Of a stretch of DNA of 64,000 nucleotides, positions 52,900 to 61,112 are shown piece after piece. How positions within the stretch are numbered: the first letter of the stretch is position 1; every line of letters begins with the position of its first letter. A program made the translations under genes and the position numbers. The DNA is from JAWMQL01 sp033283165. Its GTDB lineage: Bacteria > Pseudomonadota > Gammaproteobacteria > Pseudomonadales > Halieaceae. The notes under the pieces are model-generated. The model saw only the letters and a list, made by a program, of their open reading frames with translations, did not search any database and was not told the origin of the DNA. Where the stretch lies: contig JAWMQL010000001.1 of NCBI GenBank assembly GCA_033283165.1, positions 496,001-560,000 of the forward strand, in the 5' to 3' direction.

Positions 52900-53934
52900 T
52901 CAAGGACTTGCACCGCGCTCCGGAACAAACAGCTTGCCGCGAACCGCCTCCCGGTAGCGCGCCGGCGAAACCCCTGCATGGGCCCGGAACAGGCGCGAGA
53001 AATGACTGATATCCTGCAGACCCACCTGCCATGCGATCTCGCTGACCGAGAGGTTCGAGTGGCGTAACAGGTCCCGGGCGGCGCCGATACGCAGTTTTTG
53101 CAGGTAGGCCTGCGGTCCGGTCCCGGTCGCCTGGTGAAATCTTCGGTTGAGGGTCCGCTGGCTGATGCCCAGCTCCGAGGCGAGTTCCGTGATCGACAGG
53201 GGCGAGGCCAGATTATCCTGCAGCCATTGCTGCGCCCTCAGCACCGTTTCGTCATGGTGGGAACCCTGGGTCTCGCCCTGGTATGCGGCGGCGCCAAAGG
53301 GACGGCGGATCTCCGGCGAGAACTGGTTTTCGATCGCGCGCGCAATCAGGCTGCCGTACCACTCCTCGACCAGGTGTACCATCAGGTCGGCGATGGAGTT
53401 GACGCTACCCACACAGTACAGGCCGTCTGCCTGGGTGATCAGGTGGCGGGTTTTAAGATTTACCGCGGGGTAGCGGCGGCTGAACCGGTCAAAGTAGTGC
53501 CAGTGCGTGGTGGCCGCTTTGCCGTCCAGCAGGCCGGTCTCGGCTAACAGGAAGCTGGCGCTGCCCACACTGCAAATCCGGCTGCCCGAGGCAGCGAGGG
53601 TCGGCAGCAGGCCCAGCCAGGGCGAGGCCGAGCGTACGGTCGGCAGGGGACTGCGCCAGATGGCGGGCAACAGCAGCAGGTCGAGCGGCGGCAATTCCTC
53701 CAAACTGCAGTTCGGTGCCAGGGTGATGCCCGTGGCCAGGCGCACAGGGCGCCGCTCGGGCCCGGCGAGCAGAAACCGCAGGGTAGGCGTATTGCGGCGG
53801 TGAGCCCGTGCCATCTGGCTGGCCGCGCCGAGAATCTCCATCGGCAGGGTAATGCTGGTGGCCAGCGCGGCGGGATAGAGCGTTGCGGCTACAGTGTACA
53901 GGTCGGATTCCTCCATTTGGTGCAGAATGTCCAT
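52900..53934 (-). CDS. GATase1-like AraC-family transcriptional regulator
   Basis: A 344-residue regulator. The N-terminal half is a DJ-1/PfpI-like (GATase1-like) sensor domain (LLLLPAIWRSPLP ... SVGSASFLLAETGLLDGKAATTHW). The C-terminal half is an AraC DNA-binding domain with two helix-turn-helix units (SITELASELGISQRTLNRRFHQATG and SVSEIAWQVGLQDISHFSRLFRAHAGVSPARYRE). The start is uncertain: ATG 53934 is used, ATG 53916 is an option, and neither has a clear ribosome-binding site. It is divergent from the FabY-like synthase, with an inverted repeat between them, so it may regulate that gene and itself. Confidence 0.85.
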   Translation of the reverse strand: MDILHQMEESDLYTVAATLYPAALATSITLPMEILGAASQMARAHRRNTPTLRFLLAGPERRPVRLATGITLAPNCSLEELPPLDLLLLPAIWRSPLPTVRSASPWLGLLPTLAASGSRICSVGSASFLLAETGLLDGKAATTHWHYFDRFSRRYPAVNLKTRHLITQADGLYCVGSVNSIADLMVHLVEEWYGSLIARAIENQFSPEIRRPFGAAAYQGETQGSHHDETVLRAQQWLQDNLASPLSITELASELGISQRTLNRRFHQATGTGPQAYLQKLRIGAARDLLRHSNLSVSEIAWQVGLQDISHFSRLFRAHAGVSPARYREAVRGKLFVPERGASP

Positions 53935-53935
53935 A

Positions 53936-53963
53936 ATGGCATAAAATGTGGCTGAAATGCCAT
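53936..53963. promoter_or_regulatory. Inverted repeat in the regulator / fabY divergent region
   Basis: ATGGCAT (53936-53942) and ATGCCAT (53957-53963) form a 7-bp inverted pair with a 14-bp spacer, so the half-sites lie about two helix turns apart. It sits directly upstream of the AraC-type regulator start and 59 bp before the fabY start. A dimeric regulator could bind it, autoregulation being the simplest idea. Confidence 0.4.
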
Positions 53964-54022
53964 AAAGAGTTCGCGCGCAAGCGCATACACTGCGGGGAGA
54001 CTTTTTTTCCGGGGTGGTGTGA

Positions 54023-55882
54023 ATGAGCAGGCAGCGGTTACCGATCATCGTCGGGTTTGGCGGGGTCAACGGCGCCGGGCGCAGTTCAGGTCACCACGGC
54101 TTCGCCCGCCTGGTGGAGTCGGCCCTGCCGACCGCGCAGCGAGAGCGCACCCTGGCGGCCCTCGCCTCGGTGATGGGACTCAAGTCGGCCGCAGGCAAGG
54201 AAGACTACATACTCCGCCACACCCTGGTCCGACGCGTGGAACGTGAGCATTTCGATCCGGACCGGGTGCAGTGGAACCGGCGATTCCCGACCGAGAGCAA
54301 TGGCAGGCCGGTGTATTTCGATATCAAACGCCAGCACCTGCCGGAAACCATCCCCGAGGACTGGGAGGTCACCCCGACCTCGGTGACCCACGTCAACGTA
54401 CAGATTCGCGGTGCGCAGGACTTTCTGCTGCCCACCTACCGTGAATTCGAGGTGAAGGCGGCGGGCCAGCTTCCCACCGGCTTCGAGCCCGGCAAGCTGT
54501 ATCCTTCGCGCAGCCATCCACGTGGTCTGCAAATGACCGTCTATGCGGCATCGGACGCACTGGGTAACCTGGGGCTCGACTGGGAGGAAGTGCAGCGCCT
54601 GGTGCCAGCCGACCAGATCAGCGTTTATGCGGGCAGTGGCATGGGCCAGCTGGACGGCGCGGGTACCGGCGGCATGCTCAAGGCCCGCTACCAGGGACAG
54701 CGGATCACCTCCAAGTTCTGCCCCCTGGGCCTGGCGGAAATGCCGGCGGATTTCATCAATGCCTACGTGCTGGGCAGCCTCGGTTCTACCGGTGCGACCC
54801 TGGGTGCCTGCGCCTCATTCCTGTACAACCTGCGGCACGGTATTGCCGATATTCGCAGTGGCCGCGCCCGGGTGGTATTTGTCGGTGCGGCAGAGGCCCC
54901 GGTCACCCCGGAGGTGATGGAGGGCTATTCCGCCATGGGTGCCCTGGCTACGGACAAGGGCCTGCGGCAGCTGGACGGCCTGCCAGACGACCAGGAGCCG
55001 GATCACCGCCGGGCCTGTCGGCCCTTCGCTGAAAATTGCGGCTTCACCATCGCCGAGTCGGCCCAGGTGGTGGTGTTGATGGACGATGAACTGGCCATGC
55101 AACTGGGCGCGACGCCGTTCGCCGCGGCCACTGACGTGTTCGTCAACGCTGACGGCTTCAAGAAGTCCATCTCCGGTCCCGGCGTGGGCAACTACATCAC
55201 CATGGCCAAGGCCATGGCTTCGGTGCGCTCCATCATTGGTGAATCCGCGCTGCGCAGCGGCGGCCTGATCCAGGCGCACGGCACCGGCACGCCGCAGAAC
55301 CGGGTGACCGAGTCCCGCATCATGAGCGAGATCGCCCGCAACTTTGGGATCGAGGCCTGGCCGGTCGCCGCCATCAAGGCCTACCTGGGACACTCCCTGG
55401 GCACGGCGTCCGGTGACCAGATCGTATCGACCCTGGGGATATGGGGGCTCGGCGTCATTCCCGGGATCACCACCATTGACGCGCTGGCAGACGATATTCA
55501 CACGGACAATCTGGCATTCAGTATCGAGCACCGCGAAGTGGACCCGGAACACCTGCACTACGCGGTGATCAATTCCAAGGGCTTTGGTGGTAACAACGCA
55601 TCCGCGAGCCTGCTCAGTCCGGCGGTAACCCGGCGCATGCTGCAGGCGCGCTACACGGACAGTGAGTGGAAGGCGTGGCAGCAGGCCAACGAGGCGGTGG
55701 TCGAGCGCCGCCAGCAGTACGATGACGACATGATCGCCGGCACCCGCGCGCCAATATACCTGTTCGATCACGGGGTGCTGCAGGATGAAGATGTGCAACT
55801 CGGCACCGAGTCCATGGAGATTGCGGGCCGCCGGATTTCGCTCGCGCTGGAAAACCCCTACGGGGATATGCAACTGGACTGA
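54023..55882 (+). CDS. fabY: Beta-ketoacyl-ACP synthase, FabY type
   Basis: A 619-residue ketosynthase, much longer than FabB/FabF (about 410). The Cys-His-His triad is complete: Cys263 in TLGACASFL, His419 in QAHGTGTPQ and His457 in AYLGHSLGTASG. The long N-terminal region (VIVGFGGVNGAGRSSGHHGF) and length match Pseudomonas aeruginosa FabY, which starts fatty acid synthesis by condensing acetyl-CoA with malonyl-ACP. The ATG follows GGGGTGG. An AraC-type regulator is divergent. The alternative is a specialised lipid synthase of the same subfamily. Confidence 0.78.
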   Translation: MSRQRLPIIVGFGGVNGAGRSSGHHGFARLVESALPTAQRERTLAALASVMGLKSAAGKEDYILRHTLVRRVEREHFDPDRVQWNRRFPTESNGRPVYFDIKRQHLPETIPEDWEVTPTSVTHVNVQIRGAQDFLLPTYREFEVKAAGQLPTGFEPGKLYPSRSHPRGLQMTVYAASDALGNLGLDWEEVQRLVPADQISVYAGSGMGQLDGAGTGGMLKARYQGQRITSKFCPLGLAEMPADFINAYVLGSLGSTGATLGACASFLYNLRHGIADIRSGRARVVFVGAAEAPVTPEVMEGYSAMGALATDKGLRQLDGLPDDQEPDHRRACRPFAENCGFTIAESAQVVVLMDDELAMQLGATPFAAATDVFVNADGFKKSISGPGVGNYITMAKAMASVRSIIGESALRSGGLIQAHGTGTPQNRVTESRIMSEIARNFGIEAWPVAAIKAYLGHSLGTASGDQIVSTLGIWGLGVIPGITTIDALADDIHTDNLAFSIEHREVDPEHLHYAVINSKGFGGNNASASLLSPAVTRRMLQARYTDSEWKAWQQANEAVVERRQQYDDDMIAGTRAPIYLFDHGVLQDEDVQLGTESMEIAGRRISLALENPYGDMQLD

Positions 55883-55887
55883 TTCCC

Positions 55888-56772
55888 TTGGCGCCCGAGC
55901 CCGTCACGCTGCGTATTCCCGGGCTGGAGCCGGCGCCGCGCCTCTACCTGCACGACCAGGTCGATGATCTGGTGTCGCGCCGCATTCGCGAGGAGCGCAT
56001 CTGGGAGCCGTACGAGACGGAGTTGCTGCTGCAGTTGCTGCCCACCGGCGGCGTGTTTGTCGATGTGGGCGCCAACATCGGTTATTTCTCGGTGCTGGCG
56101 GGACTCAGGGCCGGGCCGGGCGGCGCGGTCTTCGCGGTCGAACCGGACCCGGCCAACCACGCGCTGTTGCTGGCCAACCTGGCGCTCAATGGGCTGGCCG
56201 GCTTGGCACTGGCAGAGCGCGCGGCGCTATCCGATGCTGAGTCCCAGGGCCGGCTGTACCTGAGCGCGGATAACCTCGGCGATCACCAGGTGTATCCGGG
56301 CGACGGTGAACGCCCCAGTGTACCCGTTCGCATGCTGCAGGGCAGCGAGTGGCTGGGCGCCCTGACCCGCCATCTGGACCTGCTCAAGGTGGACACACAG
56401 GGATCGGAGTACACCGTGATCGCAGGGTTGATGCCCCTGCTGCGCGGTCTGGATCGCCCCGCGAATCTCCTGATTGAACTCACCCCTTACTCTCTGCGCC
56501 TGGCCGGCGCCAGCGGCAGACAACTGATCGAACTGCTCGCCGGGCTGGCACAGGCCTTCTGGATTGTGGACCACCTGGAGCACCGGCTGGTGCGAAGCAG
56601 CGCCACGGAACTGGCCCGGTGGTGCGACGACGTGGACGCGGTCCCGGGTGATCGCGGCTTTATGAATATCCTGGTGGGTCCCGGCCAGGCGGGGCCCGGC
56701 CCGGCGAGGCCCGGTCAGGCGAGGCCCGGCCAGGCCAGGCCCGGCCCGGGACTTGAGCAGGGCCCGGGGTAA
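55888..56772 (+). CDS. FkbM-family methyltransferase
   Basis: A 294-residue SAM-dependent methyltransferase of the FkbM group, which O-methylates sugars, polyketides or peptides. The SAM site is VFVDVGANIGYFSVLAG and the acidic residue after strand two is in AVEPDPANH. LLKVDTQGSEYTVIAG is the conserved family block. A TTG at 55888, five bases after the fabY stop, is the only start near the expected N terminus, so translation is probably coupled to fabY. The last 25 or so residues are a Gly-Pro-Ala-Arg repeat encoded by a tandem DNA repeat and are unlikely to be part of the fold. Confidence 0.8.
   Translation: MAPEPVTLRIPGLEPAPRLYLHDQVDDLVSRRIREERIWEPYETELLLQLLPTGGVFVDVGANIGYFSVLAGLRAGPGGAVFAVEPDPANHALLLANLALNGLAGLALAERAALSDAESQGRLYLSADNLGDHQVYPGDGERPSVPVRMLQGSEWLGALTRHLDLLKVDTQGSEYTVIAGLMPLLRGLDRPANLLIELTPYSLRLAGASGRQLIELLAGLAQAFWIVDHLEHRLVRSSATELARWCDDVDAVPGDRGFMNILVGPGQAGPGPARPGQARPGQARPGPGLEQGPG
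56680..56768. repeat. GC-rich tandem minisatellite in the FkbM gene 3' end
   Basis: About eight imperfect copies of a roughly 10-bp unit related to AGGCCCGGCC, pure G+C apart from scattered A and T. It encodes the repeated GQARP-type tail of the FkbM protein and ends at its stop. Copy number of such tracts can vary by slippage. Confidence 0.7.
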
Positions 56773-56813
56773 GCTGCTATCATCGCGGTCCCGAACTCGC
56801 TCGTGACCATTCA

Positions 56814-57371
56814 ATGAACGACATTCTGCAGTTCCTGCAAAACAGGAATTCCGCTCCGAGACTCGTCGCACCCGCACCGGACGAGGGGCAACTGGAGCAG
56901 ATCTGGCGCGCCGCCCTCAGGGCACCGGATCACGCCTGGTTGAGCCCCTGGCGCCTGATCACGGTGAGCGGTGAGCGTCGCCAGGCGCTCGGTGAGCAGC
57001 TGGAATCCTGTCTGCTGTTGCGCAATCCCGATGCCGACCAGGCGGCTCGCGCCAAGGCCCGCGGCGCGCCGTTGCGGGCCCCGCTGATAGTGGTGGTGGT
57101 GGCCTGTCTCCAGGAGCACCACAAGGTACCAAGGGTGGAACAGCGCCTGTCCGCCGGCTGCGTGGCCCACGGTATTCTGCTGGCAGCGGAGGCGCTCGGA
57201 TACGCCGGCATCTGGCGCACCGGGGACCCGGCCTTCGATCGCAACCTGATGGATGCCCTGGGCCTGGCCCGGAACGAGGAAATCATCGGCTTCCTCTACC
57301 TCGGTACCCGTGAGGGCGCCGCCAAATCCCTGCCCCGGCGGGCTCCCGCCGACTTTGTCAGCAGCTGGTAG
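56814..57371 (+). CDS. YdjA-type nitroreductase
   Basis: A 185-residue minimal nitroreductase of the YdjA group. It has QNRNSAPRLVAPAP at the N terminus, AALRAPDHAWLSPWRLITV for FMN binding and HGILLAAEALGYAGIWRTGDPAFD in the second half. These small dimeric flavoproteins reduce nitro or quinone-like compounds; the physiological substrate is unknown. It ends 25 bp before the dienoyl-CoA isomerase gene, so the two are probably one transcript. Confidence 0.87.
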   Translation: MNDILQFLQNRNSAPRLVAPAPDEGQLEQIWRAALRAPDHAWLSPWRLITVSGERRQALGEQLESCLLLRNPDADQAARAKARGAPLRAPLIVVVVACLQEHHKVPRVEQRLSAGCVAHGILLAAEALGYAGIWRTGDPAFDRNLMDALGLARNEEIIGFLYLGTREGAAKSLPRRAPADFVSSW

Positions 57372-57396
57372 CCCCAGCCCAACCAAGGATGACAAC

Positions 57397-58209
57397 ATGA
57401 CACCCGATTTTGAAACCCTCGAAGTTTCTTTCGCCGAACAGGTCGCCACGGTCTGCCTCAACCGACCCGACAAGGCCAATTCAATGGATTCCGCCATGTG
57501 GCGAGAGCTGCAGGTCTGCTTTGAATGGCTGGATGCGGAGCCCGGGGTGCGGGTGGTGGTGCTGACCGGCAACGGCAAGCACTTCTGTGCCGGGCTGGAC
57601 CTGGCCATGTTCGGCGAGGTGCTGTCTGACTCCGGGGACCCCGCCCGACGGGCGGAAGCGTTTCGACGCACCGTGCTTCGAATGCAGGACAACCTGAGCG
57701 CGATCGAGCAATGCCGCAAACCGGTGCTGGCCGCGATTCACAATACCTGTATCGGCGGGGGCGTGGATATGGTCTGTTGCGCGGATATGCGCTATGCCAC
57801 CGAGGACGCCTATTTCTCCATCCGCGAGATCGATATCGGTATGACCGCCGATGTGGGCACCCTGCAACGCCTGCCCCGCATCATACCCGAGGCCATGGTA
57901 CGAGAACTCGCCTACACCGGGCGTGACATGGACGCAGAGGAGGCGCGCGCGCTGGGTTTCGTGAACCGGGTATTCGAGGATCGGGACACCCTGCTGCGAG
58001 AGGTGCACGCCATCGCCCGCACCATCGCCAGGAAATCCCCGCTGGCGGTCAGGGGCAGCAAGGAGATGTTGCTCTACGCCCGCGATCACAGCGTACAGGA
58101 CGGCCTGAATTACGTGGCGACCTGGAACGCGGGCATGTTGAGCGAGCAGGACCTGCAGGAGGGCATCGCGGCCCAACTGGAAAAAAGACAGGCGTTGTTC
58201 GAGGACTGA
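57397..58209 (+). CDS. Delta(3,5)-delta(2,4)-dienoyl-CoA isomerase-like crotonase
   Basis: A 270-residue crotonase. The oxyanion-hole block is HFCAGLDLAMFG and the second block CIGGGVDMVCCADMRYATEDAYFSIREIDIGMTADVGTLQRLP. Its pattern of Asp after GGG, Glu in REID and Asp in TADVGT is that of dienoyl-CoA isomerases (ECH1), which move double bonds in odd-numbered unsaturated fatty acids during beta-oxidation. The ATG at 57397 follows AAGGATG. The frame continues upstream inside the nitroreductase gene but is not coding there. Confidence 0.87.
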   Translation: MTPDFETLEVSFAEQVATVCLNRPDKANSMDSAMWRELQVCFEWLDAEPGVRVVVLTGNGKHFCAGLDLAMFGEVLSDSGDPARRAEAFRRTVLRMQDNLSAIEQCRKPVLAAIHNTCIGGGVDMVCCADMRYATEDAYFSIREIDIGMTADVGTLQRLPRIIPEAMVRELAYTGRDMDAEEARALGFVNRVFEDRDTLLREVHAIARTIARKSPLAVRGSKEMLLYARDHSVQDGLNYVATWNAGMLSEQDLQEGIAAQLEKRQALFED

Positions 58210-58239
58210 AGCGCCGGGTTGACTGATGGGAGTTGGACC

Positions 58240-59172
58240 ATGAAATGGCTGGCCCGGTTGAACCGGCCCTGGCTGCACTTCGTGCTGTTGGGGCTGGGGC
58301 TGTTTATTCTCCAGGGGTACCTGTTCCCGGCACCCAAACCGGTCGTTGGACCCCTGCCGGAAGCGCGGATCGAGACTCTGCGCGAGCAGTGGTTCGCCAC
58401 CACCGGGCGCCTGCCTACCGAACAGCAACTCGGCCGCATGAAAAGTGCCGAACTGGACCGGGACATGCTGTTCCAGCGAGCCCTGGAACTGAAGCTGCAC
58501 CTGTACGATACGGTGGTTTACCAGCGACTGCTGCGCAACATGTACTTTCTGCAACTGGCCGATGGCAAGAGTGACCAGGAACTTTACGAGCAGGCGCTGG
58601 AGATGCGACTGCACCTGGGTGACGAAGTGGTCAAGCGCCGCATGATCCAGGTGATGGAGCAGCTGCTGCTCGCGGCCAACCCTCCGCGGAGCCCGTCTGA
58701 AGAAGAATTGCAGGCCGCTTTCGAGCAGCGCCGTGAAGAACTGCGGCGCCCGGTGCGCTATAGCATCGAGCACCTGTACTTTCCGCGCGAGCGAGAGGCA
58801 GAGATAACGGAGGCCATTGCGCAGATCAAGGCGCAGGACCTGGCTCCGGAGCAGGCCAGGAGCCGGAGTTCACCCTTTTTGCCCGGCTATGTATTCAGTC
58901 ACCAGTCGCCCGAGCAACTGGCGCGGCATTTCGGCGCGGCCTTTGTCATGAACCTGGAGAAAGCCGGACCACAGGCCGGTGAATGGGTGGGGCCAGTTCG
59001 TTCGACCTATGGCCTGCATTACGTATTCGTGCACGACATCGAACCCTCCCGGGACGCCAGCCTGGAAGAGGTCAGGGGGCAGCTGCAACGCGACCTGGAA
59101 TCACGCGCCCGGGCCGAGGCGCTGGATGTTGCGATCGCCGAGTTGCGTGAGCACTACGAGGTCCGCATATGA
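58240..59172 (+). CDS. Membrane-anchored parvulin-type peptidyl-prolyl isomerase
   Basis: A 310-residue protein with one N-terminal membrane segment (WLHFVLLGLGLFILQGYLF) and a periplasmic body. A helical SurA/PpiD-like region comes first, then a PpiC domain (VRYSIEHLYFPRERE ... LPGYVFSHQSPEQLARHFGAAFVMNLEKA ... EWVGPVRSTYGLHYVFVHDIEPS). It would help fold exported proteins. The ATG at 58240 is preceded by GGGAG; a TTG seven codons earlier is less likely. The stop overlaps the start of the HupE-like gene (ATGA), so the two proteins are made together. Confidence 0.85.
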   Translation: MKWLARLNRPWLHFVLLGLGLFILQGYLFPAPKPVVGPLPEARIETLREQWFATTGRLPTEQQLGRMKSAELDRDMLFQRALELKLHLYDTVVYQRLLRNMYFLQLADGKSDQELYEQALEMRLHLGDEVVKRRMIQVMEQLLLAANPPRSPSEEELQAAFEQRREELRRPVRYSIEHLYFPREREAEITEAIAQIKAQDLAPEQARSRSSPFLPGYVFSHQSPEQLARHFGAAFVMNLEKAGPQAGEWVGPVRSTYGLHYVFVHDIEPSRDASLEEVRGQLQRDLESRARAEALDVAIAELREHYEVRI

Positions 59173-60170
59173 GAGCGTTGAAAATGCTGTTGTGCCTGAT
59201 GCTGGGCATGAGCCTGGCGCAGGCCGCGTTCGGCCATCGTTTCGCACCTTCCCTGCTCAAGATCAGTGAACTTGGCCCGGAACAGTTCAATGTGGTGTGG
59301 AAGACACCCGTGCAGGCCACCAGCAATATCCCCCTGCGGCCGACCTGGCCGGCCAGCTGTGAGATCAGCCAGGCAAGTGAACCGCGGGTGGAGGGCACCG
59401 GTCGCGTGAGCAGCTTCCAGTTGCAGTGCGCCGGCCTCGGCGCGGATGGCCTGGTTGGCGAAACCCTGGGTGTGGAGGCACTGGGAGCGAACCAGGCCTC
59501 GGCCATGCTGATGATCAGCCTGCTCGACGGCCGCCAATACCAGGCGGTCCTGAACGCAGAGCAACCGTCCTTCACCGTGCCCGCCGAGCCCGGTACCGGT
59601 GAGGTCATGGGCGATTATTCCCTGTTGGGTATGGAGCATATCTGGGGTGGCATGGACCACCTGCTGTTCGTGTTCGGGCTGCTGCTGCTGGTGGGTGGCG
59701 GGACCCGCCTGTTATGGACCATTACCGCGTTTACCGTCGGGCACAGTATTACCCTGTCGCTGGTAACGCTGGGTTTTTTCGATTACCCGGTAGCCCTGGT
59801 GGAGTTCGCGATCGCTCTTAGTATATTTGTCCTGGCAGTGGAGCTGACCCGCGTTGAGCGGCACGACGTCCTGTGGCGCAATCCCTGGTGGCTGGCGGGC
59901 GGATTCGGCCTGTTGCATGGCATGGGATTCGCCGGTGCGCTGGCCGAGACGGGCCTGCCCCAGGATAACGTGCCGCTGGCCTTGCTGTTTTTCAACATCG
60001 GTATCGAGGTAGGGCAGCTGACGTTCATCTTTGCCGCGCTGGCCCTGTGGTGGCTGGTGCGGCGACCCCTCGCTCCCTGGCAGGATCGCCTGCTGCCGGT
60101 GCCCGTTTATGTGCTCGGTGCGCTCTCCGCCATGTGGTGCATCGAGCGCGGCCTCGAAGTCCTGGCCTGA
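59169..60170 (+). CDS. HupE/UreJ-family membrane protein
   Basis: A 333-residue protein with a signal peptide (LLCLMLGMSLAQAAFGH), a periplasmic domain of about 140 residues and about seven membrane segments. The His/Asp-rich entry SLLGMEHIWGGMDHLLFVFGLLLL and the later FGLLHGMGFAGALAETGLP are the HupE/UreJ (type 2) signatures, with His residues suited to nickel or another metal. No urease or hydrogenase genes are here, so the cargo is open. Coupled translation with the parvulin upstream suggests that the isomerase serves this protein or its partner. Confidence 0.83.
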   Translation: MRALKMLLCLMLGMSLAQAAFGHRFAPSLLKISELGPEQFNVVWKTPVQATSNIPLRPTWPASCEISQASEPRVEGTGRVSSFQLQCAGLGADGLVGETLGVEALGANQASAMLMISLLDGRQYQAVLNAEQPSFTVPAEPGTGEVMGDYSLLGMEHIWGGMDHLLFVFGLLLLVGGGTRLLWTITAFTVGHSITLSLVTLGFFDYPVALVEFAIALSIFVLAVELTRVERHDVLWRNPWWLAGGFGLLHGMGFAGALAETGLPQDNVPLALLFFNIGIEVGQLTFIFAALALWWLVRRPLAPWQDRLLPVPVYVLGALSAMWCIERGLEVLA

Positions 60171-60241
60171 TTTCGGGGACGATTTCGGGGACAGTTTACT
60201 TAATTCCCGCCGGCGGGAATTAAGTAAACTGTCCCCGAAAT
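60171..60241. repeat. GGGGAC-type element: perfect 60-bp palindrome
   Basis: From the base after the HupE-like stop codon a short GGGGAC copy leads into a perfect palindrome with two 30-bp arms and no loop (60182-60211 and 60212-60241; centre CCCGCCGGCGGG). The outer arm sequence is the same as in the element at 35760-35866. Both copies lie between convergent genes and start right after a stop codon, so each may end transcription from both sides. Confidence 0.92.
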
Positions 60242-60251
60242 GCCGGAATCA

Positions 60252-61046
60252 TCAGTCGGGGGCGTTACCGGGCCAGTCTTCCATCACGATGAAAGGATGA
60301 AAGGCCAGCTGAATGCCCTCGTTCACGAAGGATTCGTTTTCAAGGATATTCCGGCGCCGGACATAGCGGCCGTCGGAGGACCGGGTGTCGATGGCCTCGG
60401 TGGCGTCCATTCCGCCACGGCTGGAGAAAATACGTTTCAATTCCATGTCGTAGATGCTGATGTGCAGGGACGCCACCGCTGCGGGCATGCCCCAGTCGAA
60501 GGCGGTAGATACGCCCTGTCCGGGCCCCTGCAGGGCCGGTTTGCGACTGACCCCGTCCCAGCGCGCCAGGTGTTTCAGACCGCCGCTGAAGGGAATCTCC
60601 AGTTCCACCAGGTCGGTAAATATGAAAGCGTCCAGGTCTGACGACTCCGCCATCTGGTCGCGCACGCTGACCATGATCTGACCGAAGGTCTTCATGTTGA
60701 CCTTGCCGCTGGTGGGGTCCACCGGATCGCCGTAGGCGCGCACCGCGGTATTCCAGTGCTGCTTGAATTCGCGCTGGGGAATGACCTGGTAACCCTTGCT
60801 TTTCAGGTAGGTGCTGACATAGCCATCGATCCGTGGCGCCTCTTTCTCCAGGTAGTTGCGCGACGGGATGCCGAGGTTGACGTGGGCGATGACCACGGTC
60901 TTGACCGGATTGTCTGCCAGCCGCTGCTCGTCCAGTTCGAACGGGAACACGGTGGGGTTGTAGGTCGGGGTGGAACTGCAACCCAGCATGATCAGTGGCA
61001 GGAATAGCAGAGCAAGGCGATTAAAGGCGGGGCTCAGTGGGCGCAT
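60252..61046 (-). CDS. Hypothetical lipoprotein
   Basis: A 264-residue lipoprotein; the lipobox is PLIMLGCSSTP. The mature part begins with a variable stretch and then VKTVVIAHVNLGIPSRNYLEKEAPRID, followed by STYLKSKGYQVIPQREFKQHW and a beta-rich domain (LHISIYDMELKRIFSSRGG). The layout resembles outer-membrane-associated proteins that share a CsgG/FlgT-like fold, but I cannot assign a family. The ATG at 61046 starts the signal sequence; the longer upstream frame overlaps the divergent esterase gene and is rejected. Confidence 0.72.
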   Translation of the reverse strand: MRPLSPAFNRLALLFLPLIMLGCSSTPTYNPTVFPFELDEQRLADNPVKTVVIAHVNLGIPSRNYLEKEAPRIDGYVSTYLKSKGYQVIPQREFKQHWNTAVRAYGDPVDPTSGKVNMKTFGQIMVSVRDQMAESSDLDAFIFTDLVELEIPFSGGLKHLARWDGVSRKPALQGPGQGVSTAFDWGMPAAVASLHISIYDMELKRIFSSRGGMDATEAIDTRSSDGRYVRRRNILENESFVNEGIQLAFHPFIVMEDWPGNAPD

Positions 61047-61112
61047 ATTGGGGTTCCGATCCGTTATAGTGGGGCGCATGGTAGCAAAAACTGGCGGAAC
61101 AGGCAGCGATCC

